From Spirochaetota bacterium (lineage in GTDB: Bacteria; Spirochaetota; UBA4802; UBA5550): a stretch of 64,000 nucleotides of DNA. The position numbers and the translations under genes were made by a program. The notes under the pieces were generated by a model. It did not search any database, had not been told where the DNA came from, and worked only from the letters and a program-made list of their open reading frames with translations. Numbering within the stretch: the first letter of the stretch is position 1; the number at the start of each line of letters is the position of its first letter. Location of the stretch: contig JAFGJK010000030.1 of assembly GCA_016929135.1 (NCBI GenBank), positions 1-64,000 on the forward strand. The letters are read 5' to 3'. Positions 16,859 through 26,042 of this stretch are shown here, piece by piece.

Positions 16859-17323
16859 ATGCACACGGAGCTGTATATGATAAGATTTTTGATCTCATTG
16901 ACGATCTTCGGTGTGACGGCGGCATTCAGCGCGATCGCCGCATCCACCGTCGTCAGTTTTCTCTTCGAGGCGCGGGTCCGGGCTGCGGGGGAGTACCGAC
17001 CGGGCGTGAAGAGCATGAGCGCCACCCTGCAGGTCACGAAGGTACGCAGGAACGTTACCGGCCACAGTCACGATTATTCCATGGCGGAAATGTTAAAATA
17101 AGGAAGGGATCTCACGCTCATAGAAGTGGCGGCGGCAGACGCGGGTCTGATTCGGAAGGACGCCGTGATCGAGGTGTACTACGAACGCGCATCGGGCCTG
17201 TACAGGGCGGGAAGCGAGGTGAAGGGTTTCTCACCAACGCGATTGAAGCTGTACAGGGTTCAGTTTGTACCGGCACACAAGGACCGCCACGTTACTCGCC
17301 TGAATTTTGCTACTTCCTTTTAA
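16859..17323 (+). pseudogene. Membrane-anchored protein gene interrupted by in-frame TAA
   Basis: One reading frame runs from ATG 16859 to 17323 but has TAA at 17099-17101. The first part (about 80 codons) has one membrane helix (FLISLTIFGVTAAFSAIAASTVVSFLF) and a basic domain ending AEMLK. After the stop the same frame continues for about 74 codons (DLTLIEVAAADAGLIRKDAVIEVYYE and on) with normal composition. A single base change from GAA, CAA or AAA would explain the stop. DUF3592-like organisation is possible (one helix, then a small beta domain with VIEVYYERAS), but I am not sure of it. Confidence 0.45.
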
Positions 17324-17385
17324 AAAGCAGCATGTAGACTGATGGAATCGCCGGTCGCGTCGAGACGAACGGCGCCCCCTCTGTT

Positions 17386-18048
17386 TCACTTCACCGGGCT
17401 GATGGCCCCGTTCAGCATCTCCTCGGTGCATTTACCGCTCTGAAGGCCCAGCTCCCTGAGCCTGAAGTACATGCTGGTGTACGTAGCGGCCATGTAGGGG
17501 AAGAGCCAGAGCAGACCGATAAACACCGTGAGCACGGTCAGCAGCATCCATCCGATAAAGCTCAATCCCATGACGAAGATGTCCCACTTGTAGCCGTCGG
17601 TCATCTTCATGCTTATCCTCAGGGCGTCCGTGACCTTGACTTTCGGGTTGTCCGCAATGATGTAGATGCACTGCGAGTACGACAGCGCCTTGATGATGCC
17701 CGGTACGACGAACAGCAGGGCCCATAGAAATATCCAGAGCAACATCCACAAGTACATACCCAGGGATTTTCCGTATATCTTAAAACCGCCGAACAGATTG
17801 CCCACCTGGAGCGTGTCATGTTTCACCAATGCGATGTAGGTGATGGACAAACCCATGTACATCGGCGCAGTTATGAAAAGCGACGCGATGTTGAATAATC
17901 CTCTGATATCGCCCAGCTCCTTGATGTTTGACAGCAATCCCAGCGGTGTTGCCACCAGGATGTATACCAGTGTAACCAGCACCGCGGTCCCCCACTTTCC
18001 TTTGAGCCTGTCCTTCGCCGCCTGTTTCAAAGCCTTTCTGTCCAACAT
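17386..18048 (-). CDS. DUF975-family membrane protein
   Basis: 220 residues. The N-terminal MLDRKALKQAAKDRLKGKW, the central LWALLFVVPGIIKALSYS, the ADNPKVKVTDALRISMKMTDGYKW segment and LSFIGWMLL are all characteristic of DUF975. Four to six membrane helices are visible. The ATG at 18048 with ggagacgaac in front is preferred to an upstream in-frame start. The biochemical function of the family is not established. It stands alone in the interrupting segment. Confidence 0.88.
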   Translation of the reverse strand: MLDRKALKQAAKDRLKGKWGTAVLVTLVYILVATPLGLLSNIKELGDIRGLFNIASLFITAPMYMGLSITYIALVKHDTLQVGNLFGGFKIYGKSLGMYLWMLLWIFLWALLFVVPGIIKALSYSQCIYIIADNPKVKVTDALRISMKMTDGYKWDIFVMGLSFIGWMLLTVLTVFIGLLWLFPYMAATYTSMYFRLRELGLQSGKCTEEMLNGAISPVK

Positions 18049-18216
18049 GTTCGTCTCCGAATTCAATAGAATTATTGATGCAAAAAAGAATGACACCACA
18101 GACGAGATACGCCCCCGGGACCTTGATCAGAATATTTTCCGAATGGGGAAAATTCCACGAGGCACGTCGGATTGTATCGGTCGCAATACCATGACGGTCC
18201 CGCCCTGTGGCGCCGG

Positions 18217-18537
18217 TCACACTCCCCGCTTCGATTTAATATTCAATGCAAGCTCCCAGGCTCTTGATCGTAATCTGCTCAGCGTATCGTTTTTCTCTTT
18301 ACAATCCTCTTCCCATACCAGGTTTCCATTCTTGATGCTCTGCCCGATTACCAAATCATTGAATGAGCCCATGCCGCCGTAGGAACCGAGAAGATGGTCG
18401 ATTCCCGAATGATCCGAATCCAGCAATCTGCGCCTTGATTCAATCATGCGATTCTTCCACTGAGTTTCATCATCGGACTCAAGCAGTGCGATTATATGAC
18501 CGAGAACATCCACCAGCTCTTTGACATGAAAGCCCAT
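18217..18537 (-). CDS. Small acidic protein, DUF6966-like
   Basis: 106 residues, no membrane helix. The segment LLGSYGGMGSFNDLVIGQ followed by LRSRAWELALNIK resembles the small DUF6966 family, which I recall only roughly. The N-terminal half is amphipathic helix (VKELVDVLGHIIALLES). No function is known to me; such small standalone proteins are sometimes immunity-type proteins. Nothing adjacent looks like a toxin. Confidence 0.6.
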   Translation of the reverse strand: MGFHVKELVDVLGHIIALLESDDETQWKNRMIESRRRLLDSDHSGIDHLLGSYGGMGSFNDLVIGQSIKNGNLVWEEDCKEKNDTLSRLRSRAWELALNIKSKRGV

Positions 18538-18631
18538 AGTGATTCACCGAATGACAGGCTGACCGGGTGGCGTCCGTACAGGACACTCCCGCATCCCCTT
18601 ATGCATGATTGATTACAATAAACCTGCGCTC

Positions 18632-18672
18632 CCCCGGGCCTGCTGCCGGACCGCTCCGGCAGCAGGCCGGGG
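18632..18672 (-). terminator. Long GC-rich hairpin downstream of AT-rich gene
   Basis: A 13-14 bp perfect stem (gcctgctgccgga / tccggcagcaggc, loop ccgc) is extended by a four-pair outer stem after one bulged base. It lies about 47 bp past the stop of the minus-strand gene ending at 18719. No T run follows, so it may be a terminator, an RNA-stabilising hairpin or a REP-like repeat unit. Confidence 0.6.
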
Positions 18673-18718
18673 AAAGCACCGACAACATCCCCTCATATTT
18701 CAGCAATATTGATGAATA

Positions 18719-19822
18719 TCAATTCGCATGATACGATGTAACAATGTTATCAAAGTAGCTTTTATTGCTGGTATAGATCACTTCAAAAGAAGAGAAATTA
18801 ATTACCTTTACCTCATTTGCAGAAAATTTGATGATATGGAATATCTGACGGTTATAGGTGTTGGTATTGACATCCTGTATTATATAAGAAATGGTTTTAC
18901 CGTTTATCGATACGGAATCGGTTATAATACATTTGCTTGTATTCATAAATAGAAATAACAATTCATTCTCGCCACCGGCTTTTATTTTATTATGTAGCTC
19001 GATTGTCTCAACACCGATTTGAGAATCCCGTGCAGAATACTTCGACACCCAGCAGGTATCATGTGGCACACCGGTCTTCACATCTCCTTTCATCAGTTTC
19101 CAATTATCATCCAGTTTAAACACGATGCCGTTTAGATTAATACTCTTCGCCCCCTTTGCTTCTATCCTGTAGTTCGCATTAGCATCATTATCAACATTGG
19201 GGATGTTTGTTATCTGAAAGAATATCGTATCATTTGGCATCATTCTTCCAAAAAAGACACATTTGATATTGCATTCCTTAGTACCGGAAAGAACGCTCGA
19301 TTTCAAATGGTAAAACGGTATCCAGGGGCAATAACGGTTAATTAGTTCTCTTCCATAATTCTTCCAATTTGAATTAATCGTAATCTCTTTACGCTGAGAA
19401 TTCTTCTGATTATTGGAGTATTCATTTCCGTAATAGTTCAAGATATTCAATAAATCAGCCGTTACAAGGGATAACCAGTACTGATCGCCCTTGGCCTGCT
19501 TGGGCATAAATTCATAATGATTATTATTCCTAATATAACTTCCGATTAGTATACCTTCCCGAGATTCATCGATATCATATATTCTCATAAGATACTTGTT
19601 ATATCCTATCTTCATTATCCCCAATAATCTGTTAAGCGCGTTCTTGTTTCCATAGACGTTCTTTCTAGTATCATGATAATATACGTATTGACCGGGATTA
19701 TTCTCTCCAAACGGATCGTTATCGTCGCTGCCGAATGAAATGTTGATATTTAGTGTGGTTGGAATTAACACGCACATCATAATGAACAGAGAAACGGTGA
19801 TTCTCGATGTCCTCGTCTTCAT
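18719..19822 (-). CDS. AT-rich exported protein of unknown function
   Basis: 367 residues from ATG 19822 (ggaga six bases upstream). A signal peptide (RITVSLFIMMCVLIPTTLNINISFG) is followed by a region rich in Asn, Tyr and Ile, for example NNNHYEFMPK and NEYSNNQKNSQRK. Cysteines are few and no lipobox is seen. I recognise no family. Base composition is strikingly AT-rich next to GC-rich neighbours, which suggests transfer from another genome. It is isolated: about 400 bp separates it from the anti-sigma gene and a large hairpin follows it. Confidence 0.75.
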   Translation of the reverse strand: MKTRTSRITVSLFIMMCVLIPTTLNINISFGSDDNDPFGENNPGQYVYYHDTRKNVYGNKNALNRLLGIMKIGYNKYLMRIYDIDESREGILIGSYIRNNNHYEFMPKQAKGDQYWLSLVTADLLNILNYYGNEYSNNQKNSQRKEITINSNWKNYGRELINRYCPWIPFYHLKSSVLSGTKECNIKCVFFGRMMPNDTIFFQITNIPNVDNDANANYRIEAKGAKSINLNGIVFKLDDNWKLMKGDVKTGVPHDTCWVSKYSARDSQIGVETIELHNKIKAGGENELLFLFMNTSKCIITDSVSINGKTISYIIQDVNTNTYNRQIFHIIKFSANEVKVINFSSFEVIYTSNKSYFDNIVTSYHAN

Positions 19823-20218
19823 ATCATTCTCCAGTTCTCTAGGTAATATAAAGGGTATTACTTTCGGCACAATTAGGTTTTTCGGCAGTGGCTCCATGAC
19901 GATCCTGTCCCACAGTGTCGGCCACAGTCCCCTCAAAGCTTTTCATGCGCCCCGGATCGGAAACATTCTGCCAGCTTTCCGCGAATACCGTAACAATGCC
20001 GTATGATTCTCTTTATCGTGCATGCTATTACAGTACCCGGCAGCAAACAAGCGAAAAACGAAAAAACGTTATTCGTCATGCTTTCCGCTCATGAAACGGT
20101 ATGCCGGGAGAACGATGGAGCCTCACCTGAAATTCGGCACAGGGCCCCGGGGAGCTCCGGCGAAGGACTGCATCCGGTCCAGTGGGGGTGAGGAATCGGC
20201 CGGGCATACCCCCAGACG
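19823..20218. other. Intergenic stretch, no gene seen
   Basis: 396 bases with no supported gene. Open frames extend upstream from the AT-rich exported gene, but the signal-peptide start and its ribosome site exclude them. No tRNA or clear terminator is seen. Confidence 0.5.
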
Positions 20219-21163
20219 CTAGATGATCGAATCAAGGATCTGGCGAAGCCTGAGAATCTCCTCATTGCTGAAGGGCTGCTCCAGGTACATCCTCAGGTCC
20301 CTGGTTTCCTGCCGGTCCGAGGGATCGTTGATTTCAATCGATGAGGATATCACGTAGTCCTTTTCCGGGGACGCGGTTATGATGCCCTTCGCCATGAAGG
20401 ACCTGATATTGATGGCCCCGTCCTTGGGAATGACTATGGTTCGGTTGCCCGCGACCTTCATTATAAAAGAAGATTTTCTAGTCGCGAGGCTCGCGTTGGG
20501 CGTAAAATAAAAATACTTCGTTTCGACGCTGTTCTGCCGGTACGTGGTGAATATGGTCCCCTTCCTGAGATTGAAAACGAACTGGTGCCCCCCCTGTCCC
20601 CTTGAAACCGGTAGCCTCTTCAGTATCATCTCGCTGTTCCCGAACAGCTTGACGATGAACCTTCTCTTGCACGCCAGAACCAGCACCGAGCCTCTGCCGA
20701 CACGGATCTCGCTCCTGTCCCTGATGGGCATGTGGTAGCGGACCCTCTCATCGTCGATGCTGGAGCTCCCCCTGAAGTAATAGACGTATATGGGAAGCAC
20801 CTCGCGCCTGGTCAGGTGGGATATCCCGAAGTAGAGGGAGGCGCCCACCAGGGCGACGATCACGGCAGCGGCGAGGGCCGCCCTGGGTTTGCTCGCGGCA
20901 ATCCATCCCGGTATCCCACGCATCGCGACCCCGGAGGTTGTTCCCGTGCCGTATCCCCTGTAGGTGGCGAGGATCCGCTTTTCCAGCCCCCTGCGGGGCC
21001 CGGGTACGGGCCCGGTGGTCGGAGCGACAAGGGAGAGCATCTCCGCATGCCTTTTACGGCACTGCGGGCATTCCGCGATATGGGCGGCCACCGAGGGTGC
21101 CTTTTCCCCGGATTCACCGTTGATGAATCCTATTATCTCGGTGTTGTCTAAATGCCCTTTCAT
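20219..21163 (-). CDS. Anti-sigma factor with zinc-finger and FecR domain
   Basis: 314 residues. The N-terminus carries the anti-sigma zinc motif H28-x3-C32-x2-C35 (HIAECPQCRK). A membrane helix (about 95-115, LAAAVIVALVGASLYFGI) follows. The rest is a periplasmic FecR-like domain: SEIRVGRGSVLVLACKR, then a beta-rich region. Start at 21163 with caggtgat upstream; it begins 43 bp after the sigma gene and is surely co-transcribed. The layout suggests that a periplasmic signal releases the sigma factor. No TonB receptor is adjacent, unlike classical FecIR systems. Confidence 0.85.
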   Translation of the reverse strand: MKGHLDNTEIIGFINGESGEKAPSVAAHIAECPQCRKRHAEMLSLVAPTTGPVPGPRRGLEKRILATYRGYGTGTTSGVAMRGIPGWIAASKPRAALAAAVIVALVGASLYFGISHLTRREVLPIYVYYFRGSSSIDDERVRYHMPIRDRSEIRVGRGSVLVLACKRRFIVKLFGNSEMILKRLPVSRGQGGHQFVFNLRKGTIFTTYRQNSVETKYFYFTPNASLATRKSSFIMKVAGNRTIVIPKDGAINIRSFMAKGIITASPEKDYVISSSIEINDPSDRQETRDLRMYLEQPFSNEEILRLRQILDSII

Positions 21164-21205
21164 ATCATCACCTGTTATATATAACAAAGGAAATACGAAA
21201 AAGTC

Positions 21206-21733
21206 TCACAAAACCAGGAAAATATTCAATAATCCCATTTTTTTCAACTGCTCGTACATCCTTTCAAGGAGCCCGTTGATTTTGCGCCGTACGGTCTTTT
21301 CCGAGATGCCGAGGGATTCGGCTATCGCGCCGACCTGCATCCCCTGCTCCTTGCGCATGATAAAGATCGACCGTGCCACCGGGTCGCTCTGACCGAGAAA
21401 CCGGTAGATCTCCCTGTTGAGCTCATCAAGCTCCAGCCGGGCGGCCGTTTCGTCAGGTCTTCCCGGAGCGACGGCGTCGTCGAATTCCACCCTCTGGTAC
21501 CTGTTCTCCTTCTGGAGATGGTTCACGGCGAGATTGTGCGCGGTCTTGTACAGGAACGACCTGAGGTTTACGTCCTCCAGGTCGTATCTCTGCGAGTATT
21601 GGATCAGCCTCTCGAAACAATCGTGCAGTACGTCCTCGGCCGTTTCCGCGGAAGAAATCATCCTGAAGATATAATGAAAGAGCTCCTTCTTATGGAGCCG
21701 GTATATTTCCAGCAAACGCCGTTCGCTTATCAT
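21206..21733 (-). CDS. ECF-type sigma-70 factor
   Basis: 175 residues with the two-domain ECF layout: sigma region 2 (YIFRMISSAETAEDVLHDCFERLIQYSQRYD) and region 4 with a helix-turn-helix (MQVGAIAESLGISEKTVRRKINGLLERM). The C-terminus is short. It is paired with the zinc-finger/FecR anti-sigma factor downstream, and a tiny lipoprotein gene is divergent upstream, a plausible regulon member. The target promoter is not identified here. Confidence 0.93.
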   Translation of the reverse strand: MISERRLLEIYRLHKKELFHYIFRMISSAETAEDVLHDCFERLIQYSQRYDLEDVNLRSFLYKTAHNLAVNHLQKENRYQRVEFDDAVAPGRPDETAARLELDELNREIYRFLGQSDPVARSIFIMRKEQGMQVGAIAESLGISEKTVRRKINGLLERMYEQLKKMGLLNIFLVL

Positions 21734-21867
21734 ACGGTTTCAAAGATGGGGAATGGAGGCGGGAATGACAACGAATAATTTACCCGGGGGGCCTATTTTT
21801 TTCAAAAGGAATGTCCGCTTTTCCGGGTAGCCCTGTTATATATTGCAACAGCGGATGGATTGAAACC

Positions 21868-21895
21868 TCTGACGGCAGGTTTCCTGAATGTCAGA
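21868..21895 (+). promoter_or_regulatory. Hairpin in the 5' leader of the small lipoprotein gene
   Basis: Nested inverted repeats tctgac...gtcaga around cagg-ttt-cctg, with a small internal loop, are followed by ttgttt. The hairpin is 37 bp upstream of the lipoprotein ATG. It could be an attenuator, an mRNA-stability hairpin, or an operator for a dimeric regulator. Confidence 0.5.
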
Positions 21896-21932
21896 TTGTT
21901 TCGATATAAACTATTGTAAGGAGATCATCATC

Positions 21933-22085
21933 ATGAAGAAGATCCTCAGTGTATTGCTCATGGCGCTCGCCCTTGGCGCTGTCATCATCGGATGCAACCG
22001 CGCGCCGCAGGAAGACGCGCAGAAAGCGGCCGAGGGACAGCCGGCTGAAACCGAGACCGCGCAGCCCGCGGAACCGGCACAGTAG
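21933..22085 (+). CDS. 50-residue lipoprotein
   Basis: A short gene with a perfect ribosome site (aaggagatcatcatc-ATG). The signal peptide is MKKILSVLLMALALGAVIIG with the acyl-accepting Cys at 21. The mature part is only about 30 residues, of low complexity: Ala, Glu, Gln, Pro and Thr, ending AQPAEPAQ. It is divergent from the ECF sigma gene and has a leader hairpin and a strong terminator, so it is a single-gene transcript. Small lipoproteins of this form are often envelope stress products; a link to the sigma factor is inferred from position only. Confidence 0.85.
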   Translation: MKKILSVLLMALALGAVIIGCNRAPQEDAQKAAEGQPAETETAQPAEPAQ

Positions 22086-22108
22086 ACCTCTGGTTATATT
22101 TGAACTGC

Positions 22109-22135
22109 GGGGAGCCTTCAGGTTGAAGGCTCCCC
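22109..22135 (+). terminator. Terminator of the small lipoprotein gene
   Basis: A perfect 12-bp stem (ggggagccttca / tgaaggctcccc) with a three-base loop, 23 bp after the stop. The downstream U tract is weak. Confidence 0.75.
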
Positions 22136-22229
22136 CTTCGATTCCGCTATTACTGCGGCGAGGACTATTGAATACGCACGATGAAATTTCGCGCGATGAA
22201 ATGGATGCTATCAACATGACGGTACCGCA

Positions 22230-22662
22230 TTAGGTGCAGGTCACATTACCTTCTTTAATTTCTTCATTTAAAACAATAACATTATAAATCGAATATGTAT
22301 CGGCATTAAGTTCAATGAATCGAATTCTTAAATTGTCGTTCATCGACTGACCGTTAAGTCGTTGTAATAACTTTTGAGATAAAGGCAAAGATCTATATAT
22401 CCTTTTTTTCTCATTGATTCCAATCCATTTTGAATATTTTGTCTCTTCAAAAGTAATCTGTTCTATGTCATCCCTCCTGATAAAGCCAAGATTACAACGA
22501 GCATTGTTAATTCCAATATCGTTGATGATAACAACTGTTTTATTTAAAATAATAGATGCCGATGTGAAGCACAATGGTCCCGATGCATACAGCCAGGCAA
22601 CAACCGAGCAATAACACGTTTTTAAGCACAATGACTCTCGAATAACCAATTTCTATATTCAT
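22230..22662 (-). pseudogene. Frameshifted AT-rich membrane protein gene (STM3941-like)
   Basis: Two minus-strand frames form one protein when joined. The first, from ATG 22662, encodes a basic start and one membrane helix (VLLLGCCLAVCIGTIVLHIGIYYF) and stops at a TAA. The second continues KTVVIINDIGINN, then GFIRRDDIEQI and on to 22230. Removing one base in the A4 run at 22546-22549 joins them. The order of helix, IIND(I/E)GI and GFI..DI resembles the STM3941-type family, of which I am moderately sure. The region is AT-rich, unlike its surroundings. Either a decayed transferred gene or an assembly indel. Confidence 0.55.
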
Positions 22663-22987
22663 ATCATTCAATATTAATATGTAGTGAATTCCATGCAACA
22701 CAATGAGGTGTATCGGCCGCGGCGGATTCATCCCCGTGAGCACAATTCACCGACTGCCGGTCCATTGTTCCGATGCAGGCAATAGCCCCCCGAGGGACCT
22801 CCTGGATGAGACCGGTCCTTCCACTGGCATCGTTGCAATAGATAAGGATTACTCGTGACATGCCCCTCGGGGGGACTGTGGGAGGTGCGGCGTATTCCCC
22901 CCGGGTGCCTCCCCTGCAGTAAAAGTTCTTGTCAAAAAAAGCCCCGTCCCCCGAGAATTGCCCCTATCCGGAGGGCATGGACAGGAC
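22663..22987. other. Intergenic stretch upstream of the exporter gene
   Basis: No gene or tRNA is seen. A ttgtca element near 22931 is followed about 18 bases later by a poor -10, so it is not called a promoter. ccggaggg at about 22970 may serve as ribosome site for the exporter. Confidence 0.45.
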
Positions 22988-25900
22988 ATGGATCGGCAGA
23001 AGACCAGGATACGCTGGGATGTGGTTATGGTCACCATGGCGGTGGTGGGGCTCCTCTTCTTCCTCGGCATGCAGAGGATCCGCATCGACTCGGACATCCT
23101 GAACTCCCTCCCCTCCGACGACCCGGTCCTCGCCGACGCCGCCTACATTTTCCGCAACCACCCGATCCAGGACCAGATCGCCCTTGACATCTCGCTGGAG
23201 CAGAGCGATCCCGACGCCCTGGTGGCGGCGGCGCAGCGGGCAGAGGCCTCCCTGGTGAAGAGCGGCCTCTTTGAGAGCGTTGGCACCTCGGGCATGCAGC
23301 GGCTCTTCCCCCTGATGCTGGAGCAGGTGATGGAATCGCTGCCGCTCCTGTTCACCCCCCAGGAGCTTGAGCGTCGGGTCTCCCCGCTGCTCCACCGGGG
23401 GGAGATAAAAAAGGTACTGGAGAAGCGGATGGCCGACCTGGCGAACCTTGAGGGTATCGGCCAGGCGGGGATGATCGCTCGCGATCCCCTGGGCCTCGCC
23501 TGGATCGTCCTGTCCAGGCTCTCGGACCTCTCGCCGGGCGGCGGCGCCACCCTGTACCGGGGACAGCTGCTCACACAGGACGGCAGGAGCCTCCTGATCC
23601 TGCTGAAACCGCGGCACTCCGCCACGGACACCGATTACGCCAGGAGGATCCAGGCCGCCATCGAAGATGCCCGCCGTGAGATAGCCCGGGGCGCCGGGGG
23701 CCGCGCCTTCACCGTGACCGCCGTGGGGGCCTACCGTGCGGCCCTGGACAACGAGGACATGGCGAAGTCCGACGTGGAGCTCGCCCTCACCATTTCGACG
23801 CTGGGCATCGCACTGCTCCTGATCCTCTCCTTCCCCAGGCCCCTCTTCGGGCTCCTCTCCATGGTCCCCGCCATGGTGGGGACCGTTGGCTCGCTCTTCG
23901 TCTATTCGCTCTTCCACGACTCCATATCGATCCTTGCCCTGGGATTCGGCGGGGCCGTCGTCTCCATCACCGTGGATCACGGAATCGCCTTCCTCCTGTT
24001 CCTGGACCGGAACGAGGCCACCAGCGGCAGGCAGGCGGCCCACGAGGTCTGGACCGCGGGTCTCTTCGCCACCCTCACCACCATCGGCGCCTTCCTCGCC
24101 CTGGTCTTCAGCGGCTTCGAGATACTCTCTCAGATCGGCCAGTTCACCGCCATGGGGCACGCCTTCTCCTTCATCTTCGCCCATACGGTCTTCCCCATGG
24201 CCTTCCCGGCCGTGGCGCCGGCGGCCCGGAGAAAGGTCCTGCCGGTGCGCCGTGTCGCCCGGTGGATCGGCGCCGACCAGCGGCTCCGCAAGGTTTTCAT
24301 CGCCCTGGCGCTCTTCTGTGTGATGCTCTTCTTCTCGAAGCCGGACTTCAGGATCGACATCGGCGCGATGAACTCCGTCACCGCCGAGACACTGGCGGCG
24401 GAGAAGACCGTGAGTTCCCACTGGGGGACGATCTTCACGAAGGTTTACCTGCTCGTCGAGGGATCGAGCCTGGGGGACCTCCGGGCCAAGGGGGACCGCC
24501 TCTGCGCCCTCCTGGAAAGCGACAGGGCCGGCGGGAGAGTGGCCTCCTTCTTCAACTCATCGATGATCGTCCCCGGCGAAGAGCGGGGGGGTGTCAACGC
24601 GAGGGCCTGGAACGACTTCTGGTCGCCGGCCCGCACCATCCCCCTGAAACGTGACCTGGCATCCGTCTCACGCGAGGTGGGGTTCTCCGCCGGCGCCTTC
24701 GATCCCTTCCTTAAATCGCTGAAGTACTCCGGCACCGTACAGCCGGTGCCGGAGGCGCTGGCCCCGATCCTGGGGATCACCCGGAAGGGCAATCTCTGGC
24801 TTCAGACATCCACCGTCACGCTGGGCCCCTCCTTCAGCCCGGACGGGTTCCACCGGCGCTACTCGCCGCTGGCCAGGATCTTCGATCCCGCCAATTTCTC
24901 CAGGAGACTCTCAGAGACGCTCTCCTCCACCTTCCTCTGGATGATACTGATCCTGGGCATCGGCGCGGTTCTGCTTCTTCTCATCTTTCTCATGGACCTG
25001 ACGCTCACCCTCGTCTCGAGCCTCATGGTGATCTTCACCTTCGTCTGCACCCTGGGCACCCTGCATCTCCTGGGACGCCCCCTGGACATCCCGAGCCTGA
25101 TGATCGCCATCATCATCCTGGGGATGGGCATCGACTACACCCTGTTCATCGTGAAGGCCTACCAGCGCCATCCCCGGGACACGCGGCAGCCCATCGACAT
25201 CATGAACCTCGCGGTGCTCCTAGCCTCCACCTCCACCATGATCGGCTTCGGCTCCATGGTCCTGGCGCGCCACACGCTCCTGCGCAGCGTGGGTATCGTG
25301 TCGCTCACCGCCATCGTCTTTTCCATCGTCGGGGCGTACATGATACTGCCGCCGCTGCTGCGGCGCCTCTTCCCGCCCCTAGCGCCGGCCACCGCGGGGC
25401 TCCAAGCAGGATCCCGGGAGCACCGCCGTCGGATCATGCGGCGCCTGCGGCACCTGGAGGCCCATCCCCGGCTCTTCGCCTTCTTCAAAATGAAGACCGA
25501 CCCGATGTTCCGGGAGCTCGGATCGATGGTGCCGGACCCGAAACGGATCATCGACATCGGCACCGGCTTCGGCGTTCCTGCCCTGTGGCTCCTGGAGCTG
25601 TATCCCGAGGCATCGCTCTACGGCATCGAGCCGGACCATGAGAGGGCGCGCTTCGCCGACATGATGATCGCCGGCCGCGGCTCCATCGCCGCCGGTGCAG
25701 CCCCGGAGATGCCGGCGATCCGGGGGGGGGCTGACACCGCGCTTATGATCGACATGGTGCACCACCTGGACGACGGCGAGCTGAATCTCGCCCTCTCACG
25801 CATCCACTCGCTCCTCCTCCCCGGGGGGAGGATCGTCATCCGCACCACGATCCCCCTGCGGCGCCGCACCTTCCTTCGCAGCATGGAGGAGCTGCGGCTG

Positions 25901-26038
25901 AGGCTCTCCGGCCGGAGGCCCGCCTATCGCTCCCGGGAGGCGCTCTGCCTGAGGCTCCGGCGCCGCGGGTTCAGGGACATCCAGGTGACCCCCTCGGGGA
26001 CCGGCAGGGAGGAATTCTGGTTCACCGCCAGGGCATAG
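22988..26038 (+). CDS. MMPL/RND exporter fused to a SAM methyltransferase
   Basis: 1016 residues from ATG 22988. Residues 1-800 are an MMPL-type exporter (COG4258 class): one helix, a periplasmic domain opening with IRIDSDILNSLP, a five-helix bundle, then a second equivalent half with IILGMGIDYTLFIVKAYQRH. A short basic linker (SREHRRRIMRRL) leads into a class I methyltransferase in the last 200 residues, with motif I IDIGTGFGVPALW and an acidic LYGIEPD strand end. Exporter and methyltransferase genes are separate in the aryl-polyene loci I know; here they are one chain. It sits four bp before the acyltransferase gene. Inferred role: moving and methylating a lipid-like product. Confidence 0.88.
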   Translation: MDRQKTRIRWDVVMVTMAVVGLLFFLGMQRIRIDSDILNSLPSDDPVLADAAYIFRNHPIQDQIALDISLEQSDPDALVAAAQRAEASLVKSGLFESVGTSGMQRLFPLMLEQVMESLPLLFTPQELERRVSPLLHRGEIKKVLEKRMADLANLEGIGQAGMIARDPLGLAWIVLSRLSDLSPGGGATLYRGQLLTQDGRSLLILLKPRHSATDTDYARRIQAAIEDARREIARGAGGRAFTVTAVGAYRAALDNEDMAKSDVELALTISTLGIALLLILSFPRPLFGLLSMVPAMVGTVGSLFVYSLFHDSISILALGFGGAVVSITVDHGIAFLLFLDRNEATSGRQAAHEVWTAGLFATLTTIGAFLALVFSGFEILSQIGQFTAMGHAFSFIFAHTVFPMAFPAVAPAARRKVLPVRRVARWIGADQRLRKVFIALALFCVMLFFSKPDFRIDIGAMNSVTAETLAAEKTVSSHWGTIFTKVYLLVEGSSLGDLRAKGDRLCALLESDRAGGRVASFFNSSMIVPGEERGGVNARAWNDFWSPARTIPLKRDLASVSREVGFSAGAFDPFLKSLKYSGTVQPVPEALAPILGITRKGNLWLQTSTVTLGPSFSPDGFHRRYSPLARIFDPANFSRRLSETLSSTFLWMILILGIGAVLLLLIFLMDLTLTLVSSLMVIFTFVCTLGTLHLLGRPLDIPSLMIAIIILGMGIDYTLFIVKAYQRHPRDTRQPIDIMNLAVLLASTSTMIGFGSMVLARHTLLRSVGIVSLTAIVFSIVGAYMILPPLLRRLFPPLAPATAGLQAGSREHRRRIMRRLRHLEAHPRLFAFFKMKTDPMFRELGSMVPDPKRIIDIGTGFGVPALWLLELYPEASLYGIEPDHERARFADMMIAGRGSIAAGAAPEMPAIRGGADTALMIDMVHHLDDGELNLALSRIHSLLLPGGRIVIRTTIPLRRRTFLRSMEELRLRLSGRRPAYRSREALCLRLRRRGFRDIQVTPSGTGREEFWFTARA

Positions 26039-26042
26039 CTCC

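Noticed and set aside
16603..17037. Minus-strand 144-codon open frame
   Set aside because: It overlaps the interrupted plus-strand gene and has no ribosome site or family match.
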